Below are positions 28,409-38,300 of a stretch of DNA of 64,000 nucleotides, piece by piece (positions within the stretch are counted from its first letter, which is position 1; every line of letters starts with the position of its first letter). The stretch is taken from positions 3,364,012 through 3,428,011 of the forward strand of contig NZ_CP139992.1 in the NCBI RefSeq assembly GCF_034424155.1, given 5' to 3'. The position numbers and the translations under genes were made by a program. Below the pieces are notes generated by a model. That model made no database searches. It was given only the letters and a program-made list of their open reading frames with translations, and was not told the DNA's origin. This DNA comes from Hafnia alvei (GTDB lineage: Bacteria > Pseudomonadota > Gammaproteobacteria > Enterobacterales > Enterobacteriaceae).

Positions 28409-30409
28409 TTAAACAGGGCGGATGCTCTCTTCATCCAGTTCGGCGTCAAAGAAACGTCGCAAAGTCTGGATGTTGCTATCCGCAGCAATGGACTGGCGAG
28501 CCTGCGCCAGTTTTTCTTCGTAAATCGCCTGCCGCCATTCCAGCGGCGTGAGTCGTTCTGGATTATCGTCTTCGATAATCGTCAGCTCAACTGGGCGACC
28601 ATAATGTTCACTCAGCGCCTGAGACAAAGTCTGCTGCGCAGAAGCGGAGTTTAAATGACGTTGCGAAGAACGTAAATGCAGAAGCACTTTGCCCTCTTCT
28701 GCCGGTTCACGAAACGCATTCAATGCCAGCTGCTGAACCAGTTTTGGCAGACGTAGCTGATTTAACTCAGCCGCCCATTCATCACGGGTCAACGATTCCT
28801 CAGCCAGCTTGGCGGCAAGCTCAGGCGTTTTTTCATACTCTAGCGCGGTGCGCAACGCTTTCGGCGTAGCAATTTCTTCGCGCTTGGCCTCTACCGCTTT
28901 GGTTTGTGCTTTCCAGCGGTAGGCTTCTTTCTTGGACGGTTTCGCTTCTGCCGCGGCAGCTTGACGCTGCTGGCTGCGCTCCGTCACTGATGCCAAACGC
29001 TCCAGTGCTGAGCTTGCCGGCCGCGCGGTTACTGGCGCTGCCGGCTCATTCTTTTTTGGGTCAGTTCCCCCACCCGCTTTCTGTCGTAGCTGACTTCGAG
29101 CCTGTAATAGCTGGGCGGTGGCATCCGAAAGCCCGGCCGGTTTTGCCGCAGGCTGTGCCGGAGCCACGTTCTGCGGTTGGAACTGCCCCGCTGGCGGCAT
29201 GGTATTCTGCTGTGGCGCTGTATTCTGCGCTGGCATGTAACCAGACGTCGAATGAGCCCCGCCTTGCGCAGGCATGGTCGGCAACGCCGTTTGCGGTGCG
29301 GCAACAGGTTCAGCAATCACGGCTTTGGGATGAAACGCCAGCGCACGCAGCAGCGTCATTTCCACGCCCATGCGACGATCTGGCGCATAAGTTAATTCTT
29401 TGCGGCCTGTCAGTAACACCTGATAGAACAGCTGTAAATCTGACGGCGGCAGCGTACGCGCCAATTCACGCAGGCGCTGCTCAACGGAAATATAGTGGCT
29501 GTCTAACGCATTTGGCAGCAGTTGCAGCATCGCGATGCGGTGCAGCAGAGTCAGGGTTTCAATCAGCAGATTTTCCCAATCAACTCCGCGTGAAGCCGCC
29601 TGTTCAACCAGCGCCATGACTTTCTCGCCATCGGCATCCACCAGCGCCTCAATAATCGCCAGTGGCTGCTCGTCATCTAGGGTGCCGAGCATTTGGCCAA
29701 CGGTTTCTGCTGTAATTTGGCCCAGCCCCATCGCAATCGCCTGATCGGTGAGGCTCAATGCATCGCGCATACTGCCTTCGGCGGCACGCGCCAGCAGTTG
29801 CAATGCGCGCGGCTCGGCGGTTAATCCTTCCGCGGTGGAAATTTTTTCCAACTGGGTGCGGATCTGCTCAACGTCTAAGGCTTTGAGATGAAACTGTAGG
29901 CAACGAGACAAAATCGTTACCGGCAGTTTTTGGGGATCTGTCGTCGCCAGCAGGAATTTGACATGTGGAGGCGGCTCTTCCAGCGTTTTCAACAGCGCAT
30001 TAAAGCTGTGGCGGGAAAGCATGTGCACTTCGTCGATCAAATAGACTTTGAAACGACCACGCGCAGGCGCGTACTGAACGTTATCCAGCAGATCGCGGGT
30101 ATCTTCAACTTTGGTTCGCGAGGCGGCGTCGATCTCCAGCAAATCCACAAAACGGCCCTGCTCAATCTCACGGCAATTATCACACACGCCGCATGGCGTT
30201 GAGGTGATGCCGGTTTCGCAGTTAAGCCCTTTCGCCAAAAGGCGCGCGATGCTGGTTTTACCCACGCCGCGAGTGCCGGAAAACAGATAGGCGTGATGAA
30301 TACGCCCTAAAGAAAGGCCGTTTGCTAGCGCGGTCAGAACATGTTCCTGACCCACGACGTCAGAAAACGTTTGTGGACGCCACTTACGGGCAAGTACCTG
30401 ATAGCTCAT
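28409..30409 (-). CDS. dnaX: DNA polymerase III subunits tau and gamma
   Basis: Clamp-loader ATPase. Tau is the full 666-residue product; gamma arises from the -1 frameshift at codons 451-454 (separate entry), giving about 454 residues. Walker [10 protein letters not shown] is at residues 45-53, the zinc site is C64, C73, C76, C79, and LIDEVHMLS and SRCLQF blocks follow. A Pro/Gln/Ala-rich linker around residues 375-450 precedes the tau-specific part that binds DnaB and the polymerase. First gene of dnaX-ybaB-recR. Confidence 0.98.
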   Translation of the reverse strand: MSYQVLARKWRPQTFSDVVGQEHVLTALANGLSLGRIHHAYLFSGTRGVGKTSIARLLAKGLNCETGITSTPCGVCDNCREIEQGRFVDLLEIDAASRTKVEDTRDLLDNVQYAPARGRFKVYLIDEVHMLSRHSFNALLKTLEEPPPHVKFLLATTDPQKLPVTILSRCLQFHLKALDVEQIRTQLEKISTAEGLTAEPRALQLLARAAEGSMRDALSLTDQAIAMGLGQITAETVGQMLGTLDDEQPLAIIEALVDADGEKVMALVEQAASRGVDWENLLIETLTLLHRIAMLQLLPNALDSHYISVEQRLRELARTLPPSDLQLFYQVLLTGRKELTYAPDRRMGVEMTLLRALAFHPKAVIAEPVAAPQTALPTMPAQGGAHSTSGYMPAQNTAPQQNTMPPAGQFQPQNVAPAQPAAKPAGLSDATAQLLQARSQLRQKAGGGTDPKKNEPAAPVTARPASSALERLASVTERSQQRQAAAAEAKPSKKEAYRWKAQTKAVEAKREEIATPKALRTALEYEKTPELAAKLAEESLTRDEWAAELNQLRLPKLVQQLALNAFREPAEEGKVLLHLRSSQRHLNSASAQQTLSQALSEHYGRPVELTIIEDDNPERLTPLEWRQAIYEEKLAQARQSIAADSNIQTLRRFFDAELDEESIRPV
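29016..29057 (-). promoter_or_regulatory. dnaX -1 programmed frameshift signal
   Basis: On the minus strand A AAA AAG (29057-29051) lies in the right register. A -1 shift reads AAA AAA GAA TGA, stopping at 29048-29046 as in E. coli gamma (...KKE). A stem follows, GCCGGC at 29045-29040 with GCCGGC at 29021-29016, and the G-rich GGGGGAA upstream could serve as the anti-ribosome stimulator. This matches the known E. coli signal closely. Confidence 0.92.
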
Positions 30410-30755
30410 TGATACTCATCATTGATTTGTAAGGGGTAATTTCAGTATGACTGCAAAAACCGCGATGCTGATCGGGGTTATCATATACCGACCGGGGGTT
30501 CATTCTGTTCAACGAACTCGTTATATATGGTGCTAAACAGAAAGATCTCAACTTATGATTACGCTCAGCCGCATTATGACGAGCTATTTCTGTATTGTAA
30601 CAGCAGCTTTATGTTGATTCCTAATTACTTTCGGCGCGGTGAACGAGAGGGTTTTGTGACCTTACGCGCTCGGTATATCTCGTGGTCTGAAAAATACAAA
30701 AGCCCCGTATTAACGGGGCCTTATCTCAGCGATGGTGGATGCCTGTCACCGGTAA
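30410..30755. other. Intergenic region between apt and dnaX
   Basis: These 346 bases hold the apt terminator and the dnaX promoter region. A frame for 88 residues (30527-30793) crosses the terminator and the end of apt and has no family look, so no gene is called. Confidence 0.5.
30698..30719 (-). terminator. Rho-independent terminator after apt
   Basis: GCCCCGT / ACGGGGC with a 4-base loop, followed on the minus strand by TTTT. Confidence 0.85.
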
Positions 30756-31307
30756 TTAATGACCAGCAAAGTCAACGAGGCTATAGCAATTGATGCCTTG
30801 CGCGGTCAGACGAGCTTCGCCGCCCAGTTCTGGCAAATCAATGATAAACGCCGCATCGGTCACCACGCCGCCTAAACGACGGATCAGTTTCACCGTGGCT
30901 TCAATGGTGCCACCGGTTGCCAGCAGATCGTCAATGACTAAAACGTTATCGCCAGGCTGGATGGCATCCTGATGGATTTCCAGCGTGTCGGTACCGTATT
31001 CCAGTTCATAGCTTTCGCTTAACGTAGCACGCGGCAGCTTGCCCGGCTTACGCACAGGAACAAAGCCTACGCCCAACGCCAGTGCCACAGGCGCTCCGAA
31101 CAGAAAACCACGGGCTTCGGTGCCCACGACTTTGGTTACGCCGGTGTTACGGTAGCGTTCAACAAGCAGCTCGATGCTCAGTGCATAGGCTTTTGGGTCT
31201 TCCAGCATGCTGGTGACGTCGCGGAACAAAATCCCTGGTTTTGGATAGTCCGGGATAGTCTTAATGCTTTCTCTAAGGAATTCGATTTGTTGTGCTGTAG
31301 CGGTCAT
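30756..31307 (-). CDS. apt: Adenine phosphoribosyltransferase
   Basis: Apt converts adenine and PRPP to AMP. The 183 residues equal E. coli; the PRPP-binding motif [13 protein letters not shown] is near residue 125, and the N-terminal [18 protein letters not shown] block is typical. Confidence 0.97.
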   Translation of the reverse strand: MTATAQQIEFLRESIKTIPDYPKPGILFRDVTSMLEDPKAYALSIELLVERYRNTGVTKVVGTEARGFLFGAPVALALGVGFVPVRKPGKLPRATLSESYELEYGTDTLEIHQDAIQPGDNVLVIDDLLATGGTIEATVKLIRRLGGVVTDAAFIIDLPELGGEARLTAQGINCYSLVDFAGH

Positions 31308-31492
31308 AAAATTGTTGCCTGATAAAACAGCGGGTCCGGGCTAACGCAAGCCACCTGAACTTCCCCCGATACGTGGCCTGTAGTCTCAGACCTGCGGTGT
31401 TCGGTATAGAGCAAAGGGACAGGAGGTAACCCGCGCACGAAAACGCTCAAATCTATTGAAACTGGCGAACAAATGCAACTGTAGAGTTCATT

Positions 31493-31873
31493 TCACGGTG
31501 TTTTTTCTTGCTCTGCATCAATTACCGGCAGGCGCCACATAAAGATCAGCAGGCAGGCCAAAATCACCAGCAGCAATATACGTACCCACCACATGTTCAC
31601 CAACCACAACGAAAGCGCGAAGGTCAGAATAATAAAAATAATGGCCTTTGGCTTAGCTCCTGATGGCAAACCACGATGTTTTTGCCAGTGGCGTAAATAG
31701 CCGCCAAACCAAGAATTATACAATAGCCAGTGGTGAAAACGCGGTGACGAACGAGAAAAACACCAAGCCGCCACCAGCAGGAAGGGCGTGGTTGGTAATA
31801 AAGGCAAAATGGCGCCTAGGCAAGCCAGTCCAAAAGCGAACCAGCCCAAAACAATGAGTAATATGCGTTGCAT
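31493..31873 (-). CDS. ybaN: DUF454 inner membrane protein
   Basis: A 126-residue membrane protein of the DUF454 family, with two or three hydrophobic segments (QRILLIVLGWFAFGLACLG and the C-terminal pair). Start at 31873 fits the family; the longer frame to 31897 adds 8 residues. Function unknown; in E. coli it is also placed between apt and priC. Confidence 0.88.
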   Translation of the reverse strand: MQRILLIVLGWFAFGLACLGAILPLLPTTPFLLVAAWCFSRSSPRFHHWLLYNSWFGGYLRHWQKHRGLPSGAKPKAIIFIILTFALSLWLVNMWWVRILLLVILACLLIFMWRLPVIDAEQEKTP

Positions 31874-32004
31874 GATGTCTCTTGCCCTACTCCCCACGAC
31901 TCCATTACCATCTGATGTTACATGAGCATTGCACCGAAAGTCATGGGTGATAACTATTCCGCCCTCCTTCTTTAAGCCCGATAATCACCGCTAAGGTATC
32001 TCTG

Positions 32005-32547
32005 ATGTCAAGCCAACAGCTTTTACAGGTGTTAGAACAGCGCATCATCCAACTGGAGCTCTCGCTAAAAAATAGCGGTTATATCCCGACCCGACAGCCA
32101 CGTTTTGATCGTGCTCTTTTTGCCAGCGTCGAAACAGGCCTGAAGGATTATTTGCAAGAACTGCGCGGTAATTTTGTAAAACTCACTGATGCCGTAAAGC
32201 GTAACCATACACAGCAGGTCAGTTTTTTGGCTGAACGTTTAGTCGCTCAGATCGAAGCGCTACAGCGAGAGTTCGCCACACAGCAGTTGCGCCGCCAAGA
32301 TGCTAAAAGTCGGCGTTCACCGCTTTCCATTATGCAACAGAAATTAGCAGAAAATCAGGGCTATGAGCGCCGTTTAAATGACATGCTCTATGAGCGTGAA
32401 AGCCAGCTTGGACAGTGTCAAACGTTGCAGCAGCAACAAGGGATTCAGCAAGAACTCGTGGCCTTAGAGGGACGTTTAAGTCGTTGTCGCCAAGCGCTGA
32501 AAAAAATTGAAAAACAAATAGAACAAATGGAGCTTGGCTTTTCCTAA
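32005..32547 (+). CDS. priC: Primosomal replication protein N''
   Basis: PriC helps reload DnaB on stalled forks. The 180-residue, helix-rich, basic protein resembles E. coli PriC (175). AAGGT precedes the ATG. It is divergent from ybaN and is followed by a small membrane protein gene and then rsmS, whereas in E. coli rsmS (ybaM) follows directly. Confidence 0.9.
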   Translation: MSSQQLLQVLEQRIIQLELSLKNSGYIPTRQPRFDRALFASVETGLKDYLQELRGNFVKLTDAVKRNHTQQVSFLAERLVAQIEALQREFATQQLRRQDAKSRRSPLSIMQQKLAENQGYERRLNDMLYERESQLGQCQTLQQQQGIQQELVALEGRLSRCRQALKKIEKQIEQMELGFS

Positions 32548-32727
32548 AATTCTGAAAATAACCCATTTATGCAGAAAGTCGTTCTATTCATCCTACAAAC
32601 AAATAAAATGATGTGGCCTTCATGGTGAGGGCTTATTTCTATCTATAATTATCAAAGCTTTCTTCTCTGATATCGCATTCGATGTCATCAGAACTAGCGC
32701 TAAATATTTGTTTAAGGGAGACGTATC

Positions 32728-32976
32728 GTGGGCATTATTTCTTGGGTCATTCTTGGTCTTATTGTCGGCATTTTGGCTAAATGGTTCATGCCAGGCAAAG
32801 ATGGCGGCGGTTTCTTTATGACCGTTATTTTGGGTATTGCTGGTGCATTAGTCGGTGGCTACATCAGCTCATTCTTTGGAATGGGAAGCGTCACCGGTTT
32901 TAATTTCGTGAGCCTGATTATTTCAATTCTGGGTGCTATGCTGTTGCTGTTCATCTATCGCAAATTGAAAAACTAA
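32728..32976 (+). CDS. GlsB/YeaQ/YmgE family small membrane protein
   Basis: An 82-residue protein with three hydrophobic Gly-rich segments (GIISWVILGLIVGILAKW, TVILGIAGALVGGYI, VSLIISILGAMLLLFIY), the pattern of the transglycosylase-associated / GlsB family linked to stress responses. It starts with GTG at 32728 after AAGGGAGA. It is inserted between priC and rsmS, with only 9 bases before rsmS, so it may be co-transcribed with it. Confidence 0.88.
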   Translation: MGIISWVILGLIVGILAKWFMPGKDGGGFFMTVILGIAGALVGGYISSFFGMGSVTGFNFVSLIISILGAMLLLFIYRKLKN

Positions 32977-32985
32977 GGAAAGGTT

Positions 32986-33165
32986 ATGTCACTCGAGAAA
33001 GCAGCGCCTGAAGTGCAACTTGCCGTCGATCTGATCTATCTACTGGAAAGCAACGATCTCGGTCCTGAAGTCGTGTTAGCCGCCTTAGAAATAGTCAAAA
33101 ACGACTATGAAACTAAACTATCGCGCAAAAAACACCAGACAACTTCGCCACTCAGCAACGTATAG
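32986..33165 (+). CDS. rsmS: RsmS/YbaM family small protein
   Basis: A 59-residue protein, [20 protein letters not shown]..., recognisable as the YbaM (RsmS) family by its start and by [16 protein letters not shown]. In Pectobacterium the homologue is reported to influence secondary metabolism; the E. coli role is not clear. AAGGAAAGG precedes the ATG. A clear terminator follows 18 bases after the stop. Confidence 0.9.
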   Translation: MSLEKAAPEVQLAVDLIYLLESNDLGPEVVLAALEIVKNDYETKLSRKKHQTTSPLSNV

Positions 33166-33183
33166 CCTCTCGAGTCATATCTT

Positions 33184-33208
33184 AAGGAGCCAAATGGCTC
33201 CTTTTTTA
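33184..33208 (+). terminator. Rho-independent terminator after rsmS
   Basis: AAGGAGCC / GGCTCCTT with loop AAAT and a following T-run. Confidence 0.92.
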
Positions 33209-33466
33209 TTTAAGAATAATTCGCATTGAAATTTCTTATTATAATTAATATATGTCTTGGTTTGTTTTTATAAAAATCCTATTTATTTATACCACTAACA
33301 CTTATTGGTTATATTATATTTATCATGCTAACCATAGTTAGAAATATCTTATTAAAAATATTTTTTGATATTGGAAATAGAACTTCCCAACTACAGTTAT
33401 TAACGGGAAAAAAACATTCCAGATAGTTAATTAACGACGGAAGATTTATTTCCTTAATACGTTAAA

Positions 33467-33480
33467 TTGATTTCCCTCAA
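33467..33480. promoter_or_regulatory. FNR-like site
   Basis: TTGATTTCCCTCAA agrees with the FNR consensus TTGAT-N4-ATCAA at nine of ten positions and lies 155 bp upstream of the diguanylate cyclase start. Suggestive only. Confidence 0.4.
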
Positions 33481-33634
33481 GATCATTTTATGATCGATGG
33501 AATATTATTATCCATCTTGATATATTCATTAATCCTATAAAGTTTATTATAAATAACGTATTATTTATTTTGGTAAAGGAATTACCTCCAGATAGCTATT
33601 CTGGTTACTCAATGCAACATAAGCCTCTTAATTT

Positions 33635-35155
33635 ATGATTTCTACTTTGCAAAAACCATGGTCAGTTAAAAAGCAGGTTCACCTAGCGATTCTCACGCTA
33701 GCACTTCCACTGATCGTTCTCTATGTCTGGTTCTATCAGCACGTGAAGCAAGAGACGTATCATAATATCGATGAGACACTAGCATTCATCACACACAATA
33801 CGGCTATGCAGTCAGTTGACCGACAAATTAAAGATATCAAAAATAGTGCCATCGCACTTGCGATCCAAGCATCGCCAAGTGAATCTCGTATGTTCATTGA
33901 TTCAGATGAGAGCAATCTAAAGAAAATTGTGGCGTATGCCATTAATGCTAATCGCCATTTCACCAATATTCTGGTGTGGATCGATGGCGCGGGTTTTAAC
34001 AGTATTCCAAAGATAGAATCTCCCTCATACGATCCGAAAGAGCGCCCTTGGTTTCCACGCGATACCCTAAAGAATAACTGGGTACGTTTCTCAATGCCCT
34101 ATAGCGATGAGTTTACTCATCATAATGTTTTAACTATATCGAAAAACCTGAATGACGATCAGGGTGTTCGCTATGGCGCGTTATCTATGGATTTAGATCT
34201 GGCGGCAATGAGTCTACCGTTAAAAGAGATAGCCTTACCATTAAATGGGAAATTAGCCGTAGTCCATCATTCTGGTCAGATTGTCATGCACGCCAATCCT
34301 CAAGAAATTACCTTGCCGATTGCTCATCCAGAATGGTTGAAACAAATGACGGATGCCGAAGGCTATTTTTATGATGAAAACTCAGGCATTCATGTTTATT
34401 ACCATTCGTTTACCAACCCTGATTGGCATCTTATTCTCACCGTCGAGGAGAATAAAATCGAGGCTTTAATTGCTGAGTCAACGCAACCGATGTTGATCTT
34501 GGCCATTGTCACGGTAATGCTCTATATCACAGTGGCGGTACTTTGGAACACGAGCCTGCAACGCATGCTAAGCGAGCTACTGGCAACAATACGCAGTGGC
34601 AGCATGGATGAAAAAACATCCGATCTCGCCAGCGTCTATTCTGAAATTAAAAAGCAGCACCGAGCTAGAGCAGAAGCGAATAAAGCCGCGATTGAAGATA
34701 GCCTGACGGGATTATTCAATCGTCGCTATTTTGATGAGCGCTTGCCCAGCCTAATTGAAAACAGAGTCCCTTTCTTTTTGGCCATGATTGATATTGATAA
34801 CTTTAAACAAATCAACGATCGTTTTGGCCATCCCGTGGGCGATGAAGTGTTAAAATATATCGGCAAAGTCGGTCAGGAAATTGCAGGGCCTCAAGGATTG
34901 TTGTGCCGCTATGGCGGTGAAGAATTAGTGATGCTGATTTTGAACAGCGACACCAGCAGCGTGGTACATCTGCTCGATAAATGGCGTATCGCCGTTGACC
35001 AGAAACAGTGGCACGAGGCAGGCTTGCATGTCACCTTCAGCGGTGGACTCACCCAATGGCAGGGTGAAACCGCAGAGGAAATATTAAAAATCGCTGACGA
35101 CTATTTATATACCGCGAAGCATAACGGGAAGAACAATATCGTCACTAAGGCTTAA
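33635..35155 (+). CDS. Membrane diguanylate cyclase with dCache-like sensor
   Basis: A 506-residue protein with an N-terminal helix (about 15-33), a periplasmic dCache-like domain (about 40-280), a second helix (about 287-308) and a C-terminal GGDEF domain. The active-site motif is GGEEL at 427-431 (RYGGEELVM), with DSLTGLFNRRYFDE and DIDNFKQINDRFGH intact, so c-di-GMP synthesis is likely. The RxxD inhibitory site is missing. The ligand is unknown. It is not part of the E. coli priC-mscK interval, and its AT-rich upstream DNA suggests later acquisition. No strong Shine-Dalgarno sequence is seen. Confidence 0.9.
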   Translation: MISTLQKPWSVKKQVHLAILTLALPLIVLYVWFYQHVKQETYHNIDETLAFITHNTAMQSVDRQIKDIKNSAIALAIQASPSESRMFIDSDESNLKKIVAYAINANRHFTNILVWIDGAGFNSIPKIESPSYDPKERPWFPRDTLKNNWVRFSMPYSDEFTHHNVLTISKNLNDDQGVRYGALSMDLDLAAMSLPLKEIALPLNGKLAVVHHSGQIVMHANPQEITLPIAHPEWLKQMTDAEGYFYDENSGIHVYYHSFTNPDWHLILTVEENKIEALIAESTQPMLILAIVTVMLYITVAVLWNTSLQRMLSELLATIRSGSMDEKTSDLASVYSEIKKQHRARAEANKAAIEDSLTGLFNRRYFDERLPSLIENRVPFFLAMIDIDNFKQINDRFGHPVGDEVLKYIGKVGQEIAGPQGLLCRYGGEELVMLILNSDTSSVVHLLDKWRIAVDQKQWHEAGLHVTFSGGLTQWQGETAEEILKIADDYLYTAKHNGKNNIVTKA

Positions 35156-35172
35156 TTTTGAAGCTGCGAATT

Positions 35173-35206
35173 CAGTTAACAGCTTCAGTTAACGACGTCA
35201 GTTAAC
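35173..35206. repeat. Three tandem CAGTTAAC octamers
   Basis: CAGTTAAC occurs at 35173, 35186 and 35199, exactly 13 bp apart, just after the diguanylate cyclase stop. Confidence 0.8.
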
Positions 35207-35210
35207 AATA

Positions 35211-35271
35211 GGAAGCTTATAGCGTTAATTAAGCAGGATATTTAATGCTTAAACAAACGCCGTAAGCTTCC
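35211..35271. repeat. Long nested hairpin between the cyclase and mscK
   Basis: Three successive arms pair: GGAAGCTTA with TAAGCTTCC, GCGTT with AACGC, and TTAAGCA with TGCTTAA, around a 10-base loop. It separates two convergent genes, lacks a T-run, and may be a bidirectional terminator or a dispersed repeat. Confidence 0.7.
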
Positions 35272-35316
35272 GTTAAAACTGGCAGAAGCGAAAATCACAT
35301 CAAAGCCACAGCGTGA

Positions 35317-38300
35317 TTATGCCAATGACTCATCACCGGCTTTACCGTCCAGATCTTTTTTGATCACCTGAACTTCCTTGCCTTCTTGGTTATGCAGATA
35401 CACTTCTAACTGGTTAAACGCGATATTAATGTCGTTTTCACGGCAAAGCTGATCGATTCGACGGTTCAGCTCATCAACCGTATAGCTGCGGTCGCGAAGT
35501 TCACGTACGTATAAACGCAGCTCATGATCTAATGTGCTCGCTCCAAACGCTAAGAAGAATACCTGCGGTTCGGGATCGGTCATCACGCGTGGGTTTTCTT
35601 TAGCCGCTTGCAGGAGAATCTGCTTCACTTTGTCCAGATCCGAACCATAGGCGACCCCCACTTTTATGAGTAAGCGGGTTGTAGTATCGGATAATGACCA
35701 GTTGATCAACCGTTCTGTCACAAACGCCTTATTCGGGATAATCACCTCTTTACGATCAAAATCCGTGATCGTGGTGGCGCGAATACGAATTCGACTTACC
35801 GTGCCTGAGAACGTCCCGATAGTAATAGTATCGCCAATGCGAATTGGACGCTCAAAGAGGATAATGAGACCAGAGATGAAGTTTCCGAAAATCTCCTGCA
35901 AACCAAAACCTAGACCAACCGATAACCCTGCGGCAAGGAACTGTAGCTTGTCCCATGATACCCCCAGCGAACCGAAGAAGATTATCGTCCCCACCACGAT
36001 AATCAAATAGGTAAGAACCGTGGTGATGGCATAGGAAGAGCCTTGGCGCATTTGAATACGCGAGAGCACCAGCACTTCGAGCAGACCCGGTAAGTTGCGC
36101 GTTAAAATATAGGCAATAACCACTGACACTAAAGCAAAGAGCACGCTGCCTAGCGTTACGGCCTGTAAGGTCTGATTTGCACCTGAACCGCTGCTGTAAT
36201 GCCACAGGGTGATGCTGTCAAGGTAGGAGATCACCGTGACTAAATCGGACCAAATCCAATACAAAACACAGCCAAAGATGAGGAATAGCACCATCGTCGT
36301 CAGGCGTAATGACTGGCTATTAATCTGATCAATCGCCAATGGCGGTTCTTCAATCGGCTCTGAACCCTCCGCACCTTCACGTGCGGTATTTTGCTGGCGG
36401 CGAGCCAAAGCACGTCGATAGGCTAAGCGCCGTGCGGCAACGCTTAGTCCACGGATAGCCGTCGCATAAATAATGGTCCACAGGATCATTAAATAGAGGC
36501 TATCAAGCCAGCGCAGTCCTAGGCTTAGCGTGGTATAGAGGTAGCCAAACGCGGTAAGAACCATCAGCACCAACGGTGTCATAGCTAATAGCGTCACCAT
36601 GATGAGTCGTACGGTGTGAGAGTTTTTCTCGCGCCATGCATCACGGCAAATTGGGAAAACAAAAGCGGTAATCAGCGCTAAGGTGATAAGCACCGCAACC
36701 TGACCAATCACATCCTCACTCAGACGCAACGGTGCTTTTTCACCCAATACACACCAGAAAATCAGCGGGATTAACGTGACCCCAACTCGTCGGGTCACGC
36801 GGCGATAGTGCGCGCACAGCAGCGGAGAGAGATTAAAATGTTTCTCCGATACACCTTCCGGCGCTAACAGGCGATATGTGGTGCTGATAACCATCCAGAA
36901 CATGGCAAACTGCAACGACAGCGACCACATAAAGTTATTAATGCTGATATCCGAGCGATAGCACCAAAAGCCCAGTGCCAATATCAATAGCGTGCCGGGC
37001 AATCCTTTCACCATCAGCAGCCCAATGGCTTTTGGTGTATGCAGCTGTGTGTCACGTTTTAATTGGCCGACTTCGTTACCAAGCTTTTCCAGAAGCTCAT
37101 TAATTCTACAATAGCGCCAACGGAACAGGCCGAAGAGGATCAGCAAAGGAATGAAAACGAACATGGAGCTCAGCGCACCTTCAGCCAACGCTCCCGGCGT
37201 AAGGTCAAAGTGCAGAGATTGGGCCTGAACTTTTAACGCATTTGGAAGATCCATAAACCAATTGAGGTTCATTGGCTTATTACTGCTCACCCAGAAAATT
37301 TGTTGGGTCAACGTATGTTGCAGGTATTCATTTACGCTCAGCAACTGTTGCTGATTAATCTGCAGGCTAATTGCTAAGGTTAACTGGCTGCCGAGCTGCT
37401 TATTGAGCTGATCCAACAGCTCACGGCGAGCATCAACAATATCTTCGAGCGCGCTAACCACATCGTCAGACGGTTTATCCTTATTTTGGCTAAGCAACTG
37501 CGTGACGTAATCCGTTCCTTGGAACAGCGCATCACGCTTTTCATTGATGTCGAACTGTTCCAAACGTAAATCAGCAATCTGCGTAGCAACATCGTTAGTC
37601 AATTTTTCCGTCGGCAGATTTTGTTGTTGCTGATAGAGAATGCGCGACAGCAGCAAACTGCCCTTCAGCACCGTTATCTGCTCTTTCAAATTGCGCTCTG
37701 CCTGTAGAGAGCGATCTAGCCAGTTTTTGATGCGGATATTTTCCTGAACCAGCGTGTTCACGCCTTCGGTCGCTTCAATTAACCGCTTACTCAATTGGCG
37801 GTTAATATCGAGCTCACGCCCAATAACAGGATCCTGCTGAATATCTTGCGTGGCATCATCGGGGTTTTGCGCTTCCTGCGCCGTCTTTTCAGACTGCGTT
37901 AACCGCTTGCCGTTTTCAACTTCACGAACCAGCTGAACCATGTGCTCTAACTGATTGATTCTGGCATTAGCGTAGTCACGCTGCTTTTGCAGGGAATCTT
38001 GTAATGCGGTGTTAGCCGACAAGCTTTGGCGCTGGTAGTCGAGAGACATATTCAGCATCGCCATTTGCGTATTCAACATGTTTTGCTGTGTTGGACGCAT
38101 ATTGCTGGGATCGGATAACGCGTTTCGAATTTGCTGAATCTGCTGTGACGTCGCCATCATGCTGCTTTGCGCACGCTCTGGCTGGGTCTGAAGAGAAATA
38201 AGCTGACTATTAAAATTCGCTAAATCTTCCTGCGCGCTTTGTAGGTCATCCAGCGTGCTGCCCATTTTATTTTCTAGCTGGCGCAAAGAAAGCGTCGACA

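Larger units (their letters stand above)
33166..33634. other. AT-rich region upstream of the diguanylate cyclase
   Basis: After the rsmS terminator about 430 bases are strikingly AT-rich compared with flanking genes. They contain an FNR-like site (33467-33480), the inverted repeat GATCATTTTATGATC (33481-33495) and GATGGA/TCCATC (33494-33514) in quick succession. No gene is seen. Probably an H-NS-bound regulatory region. Confidence 0.5.

Noticed and set aside
28906..29619. 237-residue open frame on the plus strand
   Set aside because: It lies wholly antisense inside dnaX; composition follows the dnaX codons and no family is recognisable.
30527..30793. 88-residue open frame between dnaX and apt
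   Set aside because: It runs across the apt terminator and into the apt gene; no family look.
34913..34927. Degenerate GGDEF motif (GGEEL)
   Set aside because: GGEE is an active variant and neighbouring motifs are intact, so loss of activity is not supported.
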